Assembly (NCBI GenBank): GCA_902780305.1
Contig: CACZFB010000017.1
Location: forward strand, 1 to 32,011
Direction of reading: 5' to 3'
DNA: 32,011 bases
Origin: an uncultured Coriobacteriaceae bacterium
GTDB lineage: Bacteria > Actinomycetota > Coriobacteriia > Coriobacteriales > Atopobiaceae
The notes under the pieces were generated by a model. It was given only the letters and a program-made list of their open reading frames with translations. It was not told where the DNA came from and ran no database searches. Of this stretch, positions 13,915 to 20,995 are shown piece after piece; position 1 is the stretch's first letter, and each line of letters begins with the position of its first letter. The translations under genes were made by a program, and so were the position numbers.

Positions 13915-16128
13915 ATGGCAGTCTTTGTTACTGGCGACATTCACGGCTGGCTCGACATTGGCAAACTCACCCCCGATCGTTGGCCAGACGGGGTTGGGCT
14001 CCGACACTGCGACTTCCTGGTAATCTGCGGTGACTTTGGCCTGGTCTGGAACAACCCCATCACCCTGGAGGAGAAGTTCTTCATCGACTGGCTGGACAAC
14101 CGCCCGTGGACCACCCTCTTTGTGGACGGCAATCACGAGAACTACGACCTGCTCGACACCTTTCCCACCACGATATGGCACGGTGGCAAGGTCGCCGTCC
14201 TGCCCGGCACCAAGAACGTGATTCACCTGCTGCGCGGTCAGGTGTACGAGATGGGCGCATACGGCCGCTGGTTTTGCATGGGCGGCGCCACGTCGCACGA
14301 CATCCGCAGCCGCGTTGCGGGAGTGAGCTGGTGGCCGCGCGAGCTCCCCAACCAAAAGGAGCTCGATGAGGGTTGGGCCAACCTCAAGCGCGTGGGATTC
14401 TCGGTGGACTACGTCTTCTCGCACGAGGTGCCGCGGGCGCTGCGACGCTTTGCCATGGCACGTCACTACGACGCGAGCCGCGAGCAGGATGACGCCCTCA
14501 GCGCCTACCTGCAACGGGTGGACGAGCACCTGGACAAGCGACGTCTTAAGATGTGGTACTCGGGTCATTATCACGACGACATCATGGTTCGCGACAGCCA
14601 TCATTGCGTGCTCTACAACCAGATGGTTCCCTTGGGGCAGCTACCCGACGGCAAGGTGCACCGGCACATGCCCTATTGCCAGGAGTCGTGGATCGGCATC
14701 AAGGGCGTGGGCAAGCGCTATCGCGAGTGGGTGCTGTCGCGGCGCATCCACGGCTGCACCATAACCTGGACCGACAACGAGCACATAAGCCTGGCAACCG
14801 CCACGATGTTTGGCAAGATCACCTTCTTCCCCCAGAGCAACGACCCCGAGGTTGTGGAGATGCGCATCGTGCGCAAGATTGACGGCGCTCCCATGTTCCG
14901 CGTGCGCTTCGAACTCAACGACGAGCTGCGCGCCCAGGAGCTCTTTATGGAAATGACCGACACGCTCGAACACCGCAACGCCCGCATTGCCACGCGCGTG
15001 CTGCTGTGCTGCACGGCCGGCATCACCTCCATCATGTACCAGCGCAAGCTCAACGCCCTTGCCGAATCCCTCTCGCTTCACTACGACTTTACGGCCATGC
15101 CGCTGGACGCCGCCATCGCCAGCAACAAGCACTACGACGTGGTAATGGTGGCACCACAGCTGGGGTATCGCCGCAAGGACGCCCAGAGGGCTTACCCCAA
15201 CGCGACCGTCATCGAGATTCCCGGCGATATTTTTGAGCGGTTCGACGTGGACGCGACCCTGCACCTGCTGCTCGACGCGCTCGACGAGGGCATCGAGCAA
15301 GCCCCGGTGGGCAGGGAGCTCTCCATCGTGCGCCCCCTTGACGACTCGAAGCGCGTGATGGCGATTTCGGTGCTCCACCGCGCCCAGATCTCGGCCATCG
15401 CCTACCGCGTGTTTACCGACGGCGGCGTTGCGGTGGACGGCATGGTGTACAAGCGGCATGTCAACTTCCGCGACGTGGAGGACGTGCTGGCCACCATAAA
15501 GGTCGACGGCATCGACGTGCGCTCGCTTGACGCCGTGGGCATCGCGATGCCGGGCGTCATCAACCGCGAGTCCGTCTCGATGCCCGCTTCCGACATACGC
15601 GACTACGACCTGGGGCGCAAGCTCAAGAGGCGCTATGGTGTCGAGGTCTTTATGGACAACGACGCCAATGCCGCGGCCATGGGCTGCTACATGAGCCAGA
15701 CCGAATTCGACTCCGTGGTCTTCCACATCCAGCAAACGGGCATGATTCCCTGTGGCGAGGGCGTGATCTCGGACGGTAAGCTGGTAAAGGGCCGCCTGAA
15801 CTACGCCGGGGAGCTCGAGCCCATCGCATGGCTCATGGGTTTCTCGGGAGACCCCAACGAGATGGTATGGACCTACGAGGGCATGACCGAGATCGTGGCC
15901 AACTATCTGGTCGCGAGCATCTGCACGCTCTCCCCCGACTGCATCTATGTGGCATCACCGCTTGTGCGCAACATGGACGAGCTCCGGGAATGGCTATGGC
16001 GCACGATCCCGATGGCCTACGTGCCCGAGCTACGGTGGGTCGCCGACTATCGGGAGCTCATGTTCCTGGGCGAGCTGGCCCTATGCACCGAGAAGCTCCT
16101 CAATCCGCGGCCACACCGCAAGTGGTAG
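13915..16128 (+). CDS. Metallophosphoesterase / PTS EIIB / ROK-like fusion protein
   Basis: Soluble protein of 737 residues joining three families. Residues 1-250 are a calcineurin-like phosphoesterase with its metal ligands present: GDIHG (7-11), GD with Asp40, GNHEN (72-76), His170 and GHYH (217-220). Residues 280-357 are a bridging segment I cannot assign. Residues 360-445 resemble lactose/cellobiose PTS EIIB, with the phosphorylatable Cys366 in LLCCTAGITS and later YDVVMVAPQLGYR. Residues 480-737 resemble ROK kinases/regulators (VGIAMPGVINRES, DNDANAAAMG), but the first phosphate motif is absent, GEIGHM is replaced by GELEPI, and the zinc cysteines are missing, so this part is probably a sensor. 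No HTH or membrane segment is seen. The start at 13915 has GGGGAGG. It follows the 6-phospho-beta-glucosidase by 92 bases on the same strand. Confidence 0.8.
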   Translation: MAVFVTGDIHGWLDIGKLTPDRWPDGVGLRHCDFLVICGDFGLVWNNPITLEEKFFIDWLDNRPWTTLFVDGNHENYDLLDTFPTTIWHGGKVAVLPGTKNVIHLLRGQVYEMGAYGRWFCMGGATSHDIRSRVAGVSWWPRELPNQKELDEGWANLKRVGFSVDYVFSHEVPRALRRFAMARHYDASREQDDALSAYLQRVDEHLDKRRLKMWYSGHYHDDIMVRDSHHCVLYNQMVPLGQLPDGKVHRHMPYCQESWIGIKGVGKRYREWVLSRRIHGCTITWTDNEHISLATATMFGKITFFPQSNDPEVVEMRIVRKIDGAPMFRVRFELNDELRAQELFMEMTDTLEHRNARIATRVLLCCTAGITSIMYQRKLNALAESLSLHYDFTAMPLDAAIASNKHYDVVMVAPQLGYRRKDAQRAYPNATVIEIPGDIFERFDVDATLHLLLDALDEGIEQAPVGRELSIVRPLDDSKRVMAISVLHRAQISAIAYRVFTDGGVAVDGMVYKRHVNFRDVEDVLATIKVDGIDVRSLDAVGIAMPGVINRESVSMPASDIRDYDLGRKLKRRYGVEVFMDNDANAAAMGCYMSQTEFDSVVFHIQQTGMIPCGEGVISDGKLVKGRLNYAGELEPIAWLMGFSGDPNEMVWTYEGMTEIVANYLVASICTLSPDCIYVASPLVRNMDELREWLWRTIPMAYVPELRWVADYRELMFLGELALCTEKLLNPRPHRKW

Positions 16129-16158
16129 GGAGCGCCCGGGGAACGCGGTGCGGCGGTA

Positions 16159-16803
16159 CTAGCGCGCTGGGATGAGGAAGTAGTCCTCGCAGCACACGAC
16201 ACCGCTGGCAATGCCGTCCTCGACGCGCTCCTTGTCGATGTCGGCCACGCAGCGCACGTTCGAGCCGTCGGGTCGGTCGTACTCCTTAGTGTAGGTGTAC
16301 ACCCACTTCCCGTCCTTGAGGACGGCCGCGTCCTTGTATGAGGTGTAAAGGTAATCACCGTCCGCGTAGTCGCCAATCCTCACGAAGCCAAACCGCTGCT
16401 GTTCCATCGAAGGAATGTTCAGCTCGTCGGCCTTGACCTCCCTAACCGACGTGACGTCCTGGATGTCGGGGTAATTGTAGTAACCCGCTATGCCACCGTT
16501 GAGGTAGACGACGTCGGCCGTAACGCGGTAGAAGTGGCCGTCCTGCATCGTGGGGTCGTAGACACCTATCGTCTCGCCGTTGGAGACCCGAACCGCCTTG
16601 TCGCCGAAGACGACGACGTCGAACACCTCGCCTGCGGCCGGCTCTGTGAACATTTGGTCGGTGGCATCGGCGTCGATCGGCTCGGGCTCAGGCTCGGCAG
16701 GCTTTGGTTTGCTCTGAGGCGAGCACCCACCCAGCACAAGCAACACCGCCACGGCAACGGAGACCAATCCGACTACTGCCTTGCAACAAGCTGACTGACG
16801 CAT
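16159..16803 (-). CDS. Lipoprotein of unknown function
   Basis: Exported lipoprotein of 214 residues. The signal peptide ends in the lipobox LLVLGGC with Cys27 as the lipidated residue, followed by a Pro/Glu-rich linker (KPKPAEPEPEPID). The rest is soluble and probably beta-rich (VFDVVVFGDKAVRVSNGETIGVYD, YLNGGIAGYYNYPD, YLYTSYKDAAVL, WVYTYTKEYDRP), with a late CC pair near the end. I do not recognise the domain. The start at 16803 has GGAGAGGAG; a longer reading to 16935 would translate the repeat array. It converges on the fusion gene with 30 bases between and lies downstream of the membrane protein at 16953-18227 on the same strand. Confidence 0.78.
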   Translation of the reverse strand: MRQSACCKAVVGLVSVAVAVLLVLGGCSPQSKPKPAEPEPEPIDADATDQMFTEPAAGEVFDVVVFGDKAVRVSNGETIGVYDPTMQDGHFYRVTADVVYLNGGIAGYYNYPDIQDVTSVREVKADELNIPSMEQQRFGFVRIGDYADGDYLYTSYKDAAVLKDGKWVYTYTKEYDRPDGSNVRCVADIDKERVEDGIASGVVCCEDYFLIPAR

Positions 16804-16863
16804 GCGCGCTCCTCTCCACCCACGATGACGACTTCCACACCTTCCATAATAGCGGCATCGGCT

Positions 16864-16926
16864 GGACAAAGGGGACAGTCCCCTGGACACAGGGGACAGT
16901 CCCCTGGACACAGGGGACAGTCCCCT
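16864..16926. repeat. Three tandem 21-base units with GGGGACAGTCCCC core
   Basis: Units at 16864-16884, 16885-16905 and 16906-16926 share the pattern GGACACA, then the self-complementary GGGGACAGTCCCC, then T. The last two are identical and the first differs at one base (GGACAAA). They follow each other without spacers. They lie in the gap before the lipoprotein gene and belong with the elements at 6113-6181 and 26524-26578. Confidence 0.9.
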
Positions 16927-16952
16927 AAATACCACTTCGAGACAAATGTACC

Positions 16953-18227
16953 CTAGTCGGTTGGTGTGACGTCCTCATGCGACTTGCGAAGGCCCAGGAA
17001 TATGGACTGCAGGACATAGCCAAGCAGGTACACGAACGCCACAATGCCCACCAGGACGCCAAGGAAGGGAATGGCGCTGGCCACGCCAACGATGGCGCCG
17101 CCGGCCATTGCGCACTTGTACCGGCCGAGCTTGGGGAATGCGATCTTGGACAACGATGCGCCCATAAAGCCCTCGGCCACCGCGAGCATGGCAAGCTGCG
17201 CAAGGATGACGGCGATCGCCACCGGAATCGTAACCACTAGAATGAGCATTAGAATGACCGCTACGGGCGCTGCGATGGAGCCCACAACGCCCGAGACAAT
17301 GGTGGGAACCGTGCGCTCCCGAACCAAGCGCGCAGCCTCAGCAGTGTGACGCGAGAACAGCCACTCGGCCAGCACGGCGACGACAAACGTGCCCACCACG
17401 CCAATAATGGTCGCGATGACGGTGAGCACGCCTCCAATTCCGGCCAAGACACCCCCCAGGCCTTCGACCACGCCCTCGTCCTGCGCAGGTGCGGTCTCCT
17501 CTTGCTTGGGCTCGGCCTCCTCTTGCTTGGGCGCAGCCTCTTCCGACTGAGGCGCGGTCTCTTCCTGCGCGAGCTCTTCCTTCTCGCGCGCAAAATCAAC
17601 CTTGCCAACCTGGGCGCCCTGCTCCAGCACAGGCTCACTTGGCGAGGTCACGTGCAGCGTGCCCTTGATGCGTGCGTTCTTTCCTATGGTCACCTCACCC
17701 GCTCCAACGACGACGTCTCCATCCACGGTCGCATCGATGTATACCGTAGCGGCGTTGGCCGTCAGCTCCTTATAGGATCCGCTCACGTCAATCGATTGGG
17801 CGGCAGCGGCCAAGGCGTTGCAGGTTGCGTTCTTAACCGTAATTACACGCGCCGCCACGGTTATGTTTTGGCCGGCAGTTGAGTCGTAGATGTCAATCGT
17901 TTCCGCCGCGGCACGAACGCTGCCCTTCGCCTGGCACTTGTCAAGGCTAACAATCTGCCCCGCCGCTATAACGTCGTTGCCCACCTTGCAATCGCCCAGT
18001 CGCAGATTCCTGCCGAACCATACGTAGTCGTTACCCATAAAGGGCAACCCACCGGCAAGCCCTCCTCGGGTTGTTGTGGTCGTGGGCTTTGCCGTAGACG
18101 ACTGACCGCCTTCATCGGCCCATGTGGTTACCGGCAGAGCCGCCACAGCCAGCACGACGCCCAATACCAGCGTCATGATTGCTGCGAACAGCGAACGCCC
18201 AACAGCAACGTGAGGTCTTGTGTTCAT
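16953..18227 (-). CDS. Exported protein with beta-repeat, bactofilin-like ectodomain and C-terminal membrane helices
   Basis: Protein of 424 residues. An N-terminal signal (LFAAIMTLVLGVVLAVAALP, cleavage likely near TWADE) is followed by a repetitive region at about 55-210 in which short strands recur with Gly, Asp and Asn turns (LRLGDCKVGNDVIAAGQI, TIDIYDSTAGQNITVAARVI, VYIDATVDGDVVVGAGEV, IGKNARIKGTLHV). This is the pattern of bactofilin-like polymer-forming beta-helices. A Glu/Lys/Gln/Ala-rich linker with near-repeats of PKQEEAEPKQEE follows, then four or so hydrophobic helices. The ectodomain would face outwards and the membrane part anchor it. The start at 18227 has AAAGGA. Function is unknown; a polymeric or scaffold role in the envelope is an inference. 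Confidence 0.72.
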   Translation of the reverse strand: MNTRPHVAVGRSLFAAIMTLVLGVVLAVAALPVTTWADEGGQSSTAKPTTTTTRGGLAGGLPFMGNDYVWFGRNLRLGDCKVGNDVIAAGQIVSLDKCQAKGSVRAAAETIDIYDSTAGQNITVAARVITVKNATCNALAAAAQSIDVSGSYKELTANAATVYIDATVDGDVVVGAGEVTIGKNARIKGTLHVTSPSEPVLEQGAQVGKVDFAREKEELAQEETAPQSEEAAPKQEEAEPKQEETAPAQDEGVVEGLGGVLAGIGGVLTVIATIIGVVGTFVVAVLAEWLFSRHTAEAARLVRERTVPTIVSGVVGSIAAPVAVILMLILVVTIPVAIAVILAQLAMLAVAEGFMGASLSKIAFPKLGRYKCAMAGGAIVGVASAIPFLGVLVGIVAFVYLLGYVLQSIFLGLRKSHEDVTPTD

Positions 18228-18380
18228 GCCAATCCTTTCCCGATTGCAACTGCTCCTTAGCACCGAGTGTATCACTGAGCAGCCTCGTTGGTGTCTTCGG
18301 CGAAAGCCGATTGCCTAGCTGCTTGCGCCGTGTGGCGCTGGGTATGCTAGCCTATTCGCGAAGCACAGAGGAGGAACCAC

Positions 18381-19484
18381 ATGGACCGAGAGAAGCAAAT
18401 CGTTAGGGCAAGCGTTATTAGCATTGCGGGCAACGCACTACTTGCGGCTGTAAAGGGCGTAGTGGGCACGCTCACCGGATCCATCGCCATCTCGCTCGAC
18501 GCCATTAACAGCCTTACCGACGCACTGTCCTCGGTTATTGCCGTTATCGGCGCCAAGCTTGCAGGAAGGAGCGCGGACCGCGAGCATCCCTTTGGGTACG
18601 GTCGCGTGGAGTACCTGTCGTCCATAGTGATTGCCGCCCTCATCCTCGCGGCCGGTCTTTCCTCCTTCGTCGAGGCCATACGTTCCATCGTGCACCCTAC
18701 CACGCCCGAATACACCGCGTTTACGCTTTTGGTCGTTGCCGGTGCCGCCATGGTGAAGTTTGGGCTGGGGTACTATCTTAAGCGCATGGGAAAAATCCTT
18801 GACTCCGGCTCGCTCGTGGGCTCTGGCACCGACTCGCTCATGGATGGTTGCGTGTCCACGAGCACGTGCGTCGCCGGCATACTGTTCCTCACCACGGGAA
18901 TCAACATCGAGGCGTGGCTCGCCGCCGGCATCTCGCTGCTCATCATAAAGAGCGGCATCTCGCTTCTTATTGAGACGGCTTCCAAACTGCTGGGCGAACG
19001 CGCGGATCCCAAGATCGTGGCCCACATCGAACGGGAGGCACTCAACGTAGAGGGGGTACGCTTCGCAAGCAACTTCGTCCTGCTCGACTTTGGTCCCAAC
19101 CGGCTGGGAGGCACCATACACGTAACCGTAGACGGCCAGATGACCGTTGCCGAATTCAACCGCATAGCTCGTGCCGTGCAAAAACGTGTGAACCAGAAGT
19201 GCGGGGTAAAGCTCGCGGGCGTGACGCCGTATCCTGACGCGTCCGACAACGAGGATGTTCGCGAGATCCATGCGCAAGTCGGTCGCATCGTGTGGGGATA
19301 CGACCACGTGGTCGAGCTGCGTGGCCTGTACATAAATGCAGAGGACCGCATGATCCACTTTGATGCGATTGCCGAATACGGCACCGACCTCCACGCGCTG
19401 CGCGAACAACTCGTGGAGACCTGCCAGCAGGAGTGCCCGGGATGGGAATTCGACGCGCGCGTACTGCACGACACCGGAGACTAA
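18381..19484 (+). CDS. Cation diffusion facilitator, Mn-type metal-site residues
   Basis: Inner-membrane metal/proton antiporter of 367 residues with several membrane helices in the first 200 residues and a soluble C-terminal dimer domain. The family signature HPFGYGRVEYLSS is at 69-81. The transport-site residues are Asn43 and Asp47 on helix 2 (AINSLTD) and Asp151 and Asp155 on helix 5 (GTDSLMD). Zinc members usually have His in this set, whereas an N/D plus D/D set is typical of manganese exporters such as MntE. I therefore infer Mn export, with iron or other divalent metals possible. The start at 18381 has AGGAGG. The next gene starts one base after its stop, so the pair is translationally coupled. 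Confidence 0.9.
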   Translation: MDREKQIVRASVISIAGNALLAAVKGVVGTLTGSIAISLDAINSLTDALSSVIAVIGAKLAGRSADREHPFGYGRVEYLSSIVIAALILAAGLSSFVEAIRSIVHPTTPEYTAFTLLVVAGAAMVKFGLGYYLKRMGKILDSGSLVGSGTDSLMDGCVSTSTCVAGILFLTTGINIEAWLAAGISLLIIKSGISLLIETASKLLGERADPKIVAHIEREALNVEGVRFASNFVLLDFGPNRLGGTIHVTVDGQMTVAEFNRIARAVQKRVNQKCGVKLAGVTPYPDASDNEDVREIHAQVGRIVWGYDHVVELRGLYINAEDRMIHFDAIAEYGTDLHALREQLVETCQQECPGWEFDARVLHDTGD

Positions 19485-19485
19485 C

Positions 19486-20013
19486 GTGACAAAGACATGC
19501 ATACGCAGCGCACAAAAGGCGGATGCGGCGCAACTCCGAGCAATATACGCACCCTACGTCGAGCACACTGCCATAACCTTTGAGTATGAAGTGCCAACGC
19601 TCGAGGAGTTTGCCAGCCGCATAGGGCGCACGCTCCAAAAATACCCCTACGTAGTGCTTGAGGAGGAGGGCATCGTCTTGGGCTACGCCTACGCTGGCTC
19701 GTTCGTGGGGCGCACCGCATGCGACCGCTCCTGTGAGGTGTCCATCTATCTCGATCAAAAGGCCAGGGGTAAGGGCTACGGACGCGCGCTCTATGCCGAG
19801 CTCGAGCGTAGGCTGAGGGACTTGGGCATGCTCAACATGTACGCCATCGTCGCAGATCCCGTTATCGAGGACGAATACCTCACCAAAAACAGCGAGCGGT
19901 TCCACACGCACATGGGCTTTTCCACCGTGGGCACCTGTCACAAATGCGGCTACAAGTTTGGCCGCTGGTACAACCTCCTCTGGATGGAGAAGCTCATCGG
20001 CGAGCACGAGTAA
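19486..20013 (+). CDS. GNAT N-acetyltransferase, Pat/bar-like
   Basis: Cytoplasmic acetyltransferase of 175 residues. The start IRSAQKADAAQLRAIYAPYVEHTAITFEYEVPT follows the phosphinothricin acetyltransferase pattern, and the acetyl-CoA loop is QKARGKGYGRALY, matching the GNAT R/Q-x-x-G-x-G/A motif. HMGFSTVGTCHKCGYKFGRWYN is the usual Pat-like C-terminal strand region. The GTG start at 19486 is preferred: GGAGA lies seven bases upstream and it follows the transporter stop by one base. No ATG gives the conserved N-terminus. The physiological acceptor is unknown; members act on amino-acid analogues such as methionine sulfoximine or on other small amines. The link to metal export is only by coupling. 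Confidence 0.85.
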   Translation: MTKTCIRSAQKADAAQLRAIYAPYVEHTAITFEYEVPTLEEFASRIGRTLQKYPYVVLEEEGIVLGYAYAGSFVGRTACDRSCEVSIYLDQKARGKGYGRALYAELERRLRDLGMLNMYAIVADPVIEDEYLTKNSERFHTHMGFSTVGTCHKCGYKFGRWYNLLWMEKLIGEHE

Positions 20014-20028
20014 GCCGTTCTGTGCCCG

Positions 20029-20099
20029 CCTATCGAAGGGGGTAACCCCCATTGATTGCCGCAAGCGGCATATCAATGGGGGTTACCCCCTTCGATAGG
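20029..20099. repeat. Full-length palindromic element, GGGGGTAACCCCC family (copy C)
   Basis: Outer arms CCTATCGAAGGGGG and CCCCCTTCGATAGG pair perfectly. Compared with copies A and B, the changes (T for A, G for A) are matched on the opposite arm. The inner palindrome has ATTGATTGCCGC and GCGGCATATCAAT. It begins 15 bases after the acetyltransferase stop. Confidence 0.85.
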
Positions 20100-20110
20100 A
20101 CACCCGTCAT

Positions 20111-20139
20111 TTGTATTCCCCTACGTGCATAGATAGAAT
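20111..20139 (+). promoter_or_regulatory. Candidate promoter of the DUF1349 gene
   Basis: TTGTAT (20111-20116), a 17-base spacer and TAGAAT (20134-20139) lie 46 bases upstream of the start codon. The spacing is ideal, the -10 matches five of six bases and the -35 only three, so this is a moderate call. Confidence 0.45.
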
Positions 20140-20184
20140 CGAAGACAGGCGGGCAGATCGGAAGCCGGCACAAGGAGGACGCCC

Positions 20185-20793
20185 ATGACAACATTCGACA
20201 ACATGACCTGGACGAGAGAACCCAAAGCATGGGATGCAACGGACAACGTGCTCAGCGTGACCACCGAGCCACATACCGATCTGTGGCAGCGTACGTATTA
20301 CCACTTTCGCAACGACAACGCGCCAGCGTTTCAGCTCACGACTGACGAGCGCTACTTCTCGCTCGTCGTTCGCACGGACTTCCACGGAGCGGCTCATCGC
20401 TTCGACCAGTGCGGCATCGTGATGTACCTCGACTCCCAGAACTGGATAAAGGGCTCGGTAGAGTACGAGGACGGCGTCATCCAGCATCTGGGTAGCGTCG
20501 TAACCAACCACGGTTACAGCGACTGGGCAACCACCGAGATTCCCGCAGACGTACGGGAGATGTGGTACCGCCTCTCCCGCCGGGAGGATGACTACCGAAT
20601 CGACTGCTCTCGCGACGGCAAGGTCTGGCAGCAGATGCGCGTGTGCCACCTGCACGAGGGCGCGGGCACGGTTCGCGTGGGCGTGTACGCATGCTCACCG
20701 GAAGACTCGAGCTTCACAGCCCGGTTCGATCATCTGGAGCTTGGACCTTGCGCCTGGGCGGCACATGACGGACAGCAGCCCGACGAGGACTAG
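20185..20793 (+). CDS. DUF1349 family protein, concanavalin-like fold
   Basis: Soluble protein of 202 residues that matches the DUF1349 family (beta-sandwich, lectin-like; function not established, with possible carbohydrate binding). Recognisable segments are LWQRTYYHFRNDNAPAFQL, DQCGIVMYLDSQNWIKGSVEYEDG, MWYRLSRREDDYRIDCSRDG and VRVGVYACSPEDSSFTARFDHLEL, the last being the typical C-terminal strand pair of this fold. There is no signal peptide, so it acts in the cytoplasm. The start at 20185 has AAGGAGG. It has its own candidate promoter and a strong terminator, so it is probably a single-gene unit. Confidence 0.85.
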   Translation: MTTFDNMTWTREPKAWDATDNVLSVTTEPHTDLWQRTYYHFRNDNAPAFQLTTDERYFSLVVRTDFHGAAHRFDQCGIVMYLDSQNWIKGSVEYEDGVIQHLGSVVTNHGYSDWATTEIPADVREMWYRLSRREDDYRIDCSRDGKVWQQMRVCHLHEGAGTVRVGVYACSPEDSSFTARFDHLELGPCAWAAHDGQQPDED

Positions 20794-20837
20794 CGCCACA
20801 CGGAATCGCATTACTGCCCCAAACGGACGGCAAACAA

Positions 20838-20870
20838 GGCTCCCGGCGAATCTTTTCGCCGGGAGCCTTT
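20838..20870 (+). terminator. Rho-independent terminator of the DUF1349 gene
   Basis: GGCTCCCGGCGAA and TTCGCCGGGAGCC form a perfect 13-base stem with loop TCTT, followed by TTT. It lies 45 bases beyond the stop. The T-run is short but the stem is very stable. Confidence 0.85.
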
Positions 20871-20995
20871 GCATACCGGTCGCCGTCATAGGCACGTTCC
20901 CCGACAATCAATCGAATCATCACACACAAATTCCGTTCAGGCGCTTATCATACTGTGCATAAACGTCAGAATCATTCACAGCAATGGGGGAACGT

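Noticed and set aside
13915..16128. Frameshift or assembly error joining separate genes to make the three-domain protein
   Set aside because: One uninterrupted frame with uniform codon use crosses both junctions, and each domain is complete at its borders with a linker between.
16864..16926. Possible short CRISPR array
   Set aside because: The units follow each other with no unique spacers, the repeats are self-complementary throughout, and no cas gene is present.
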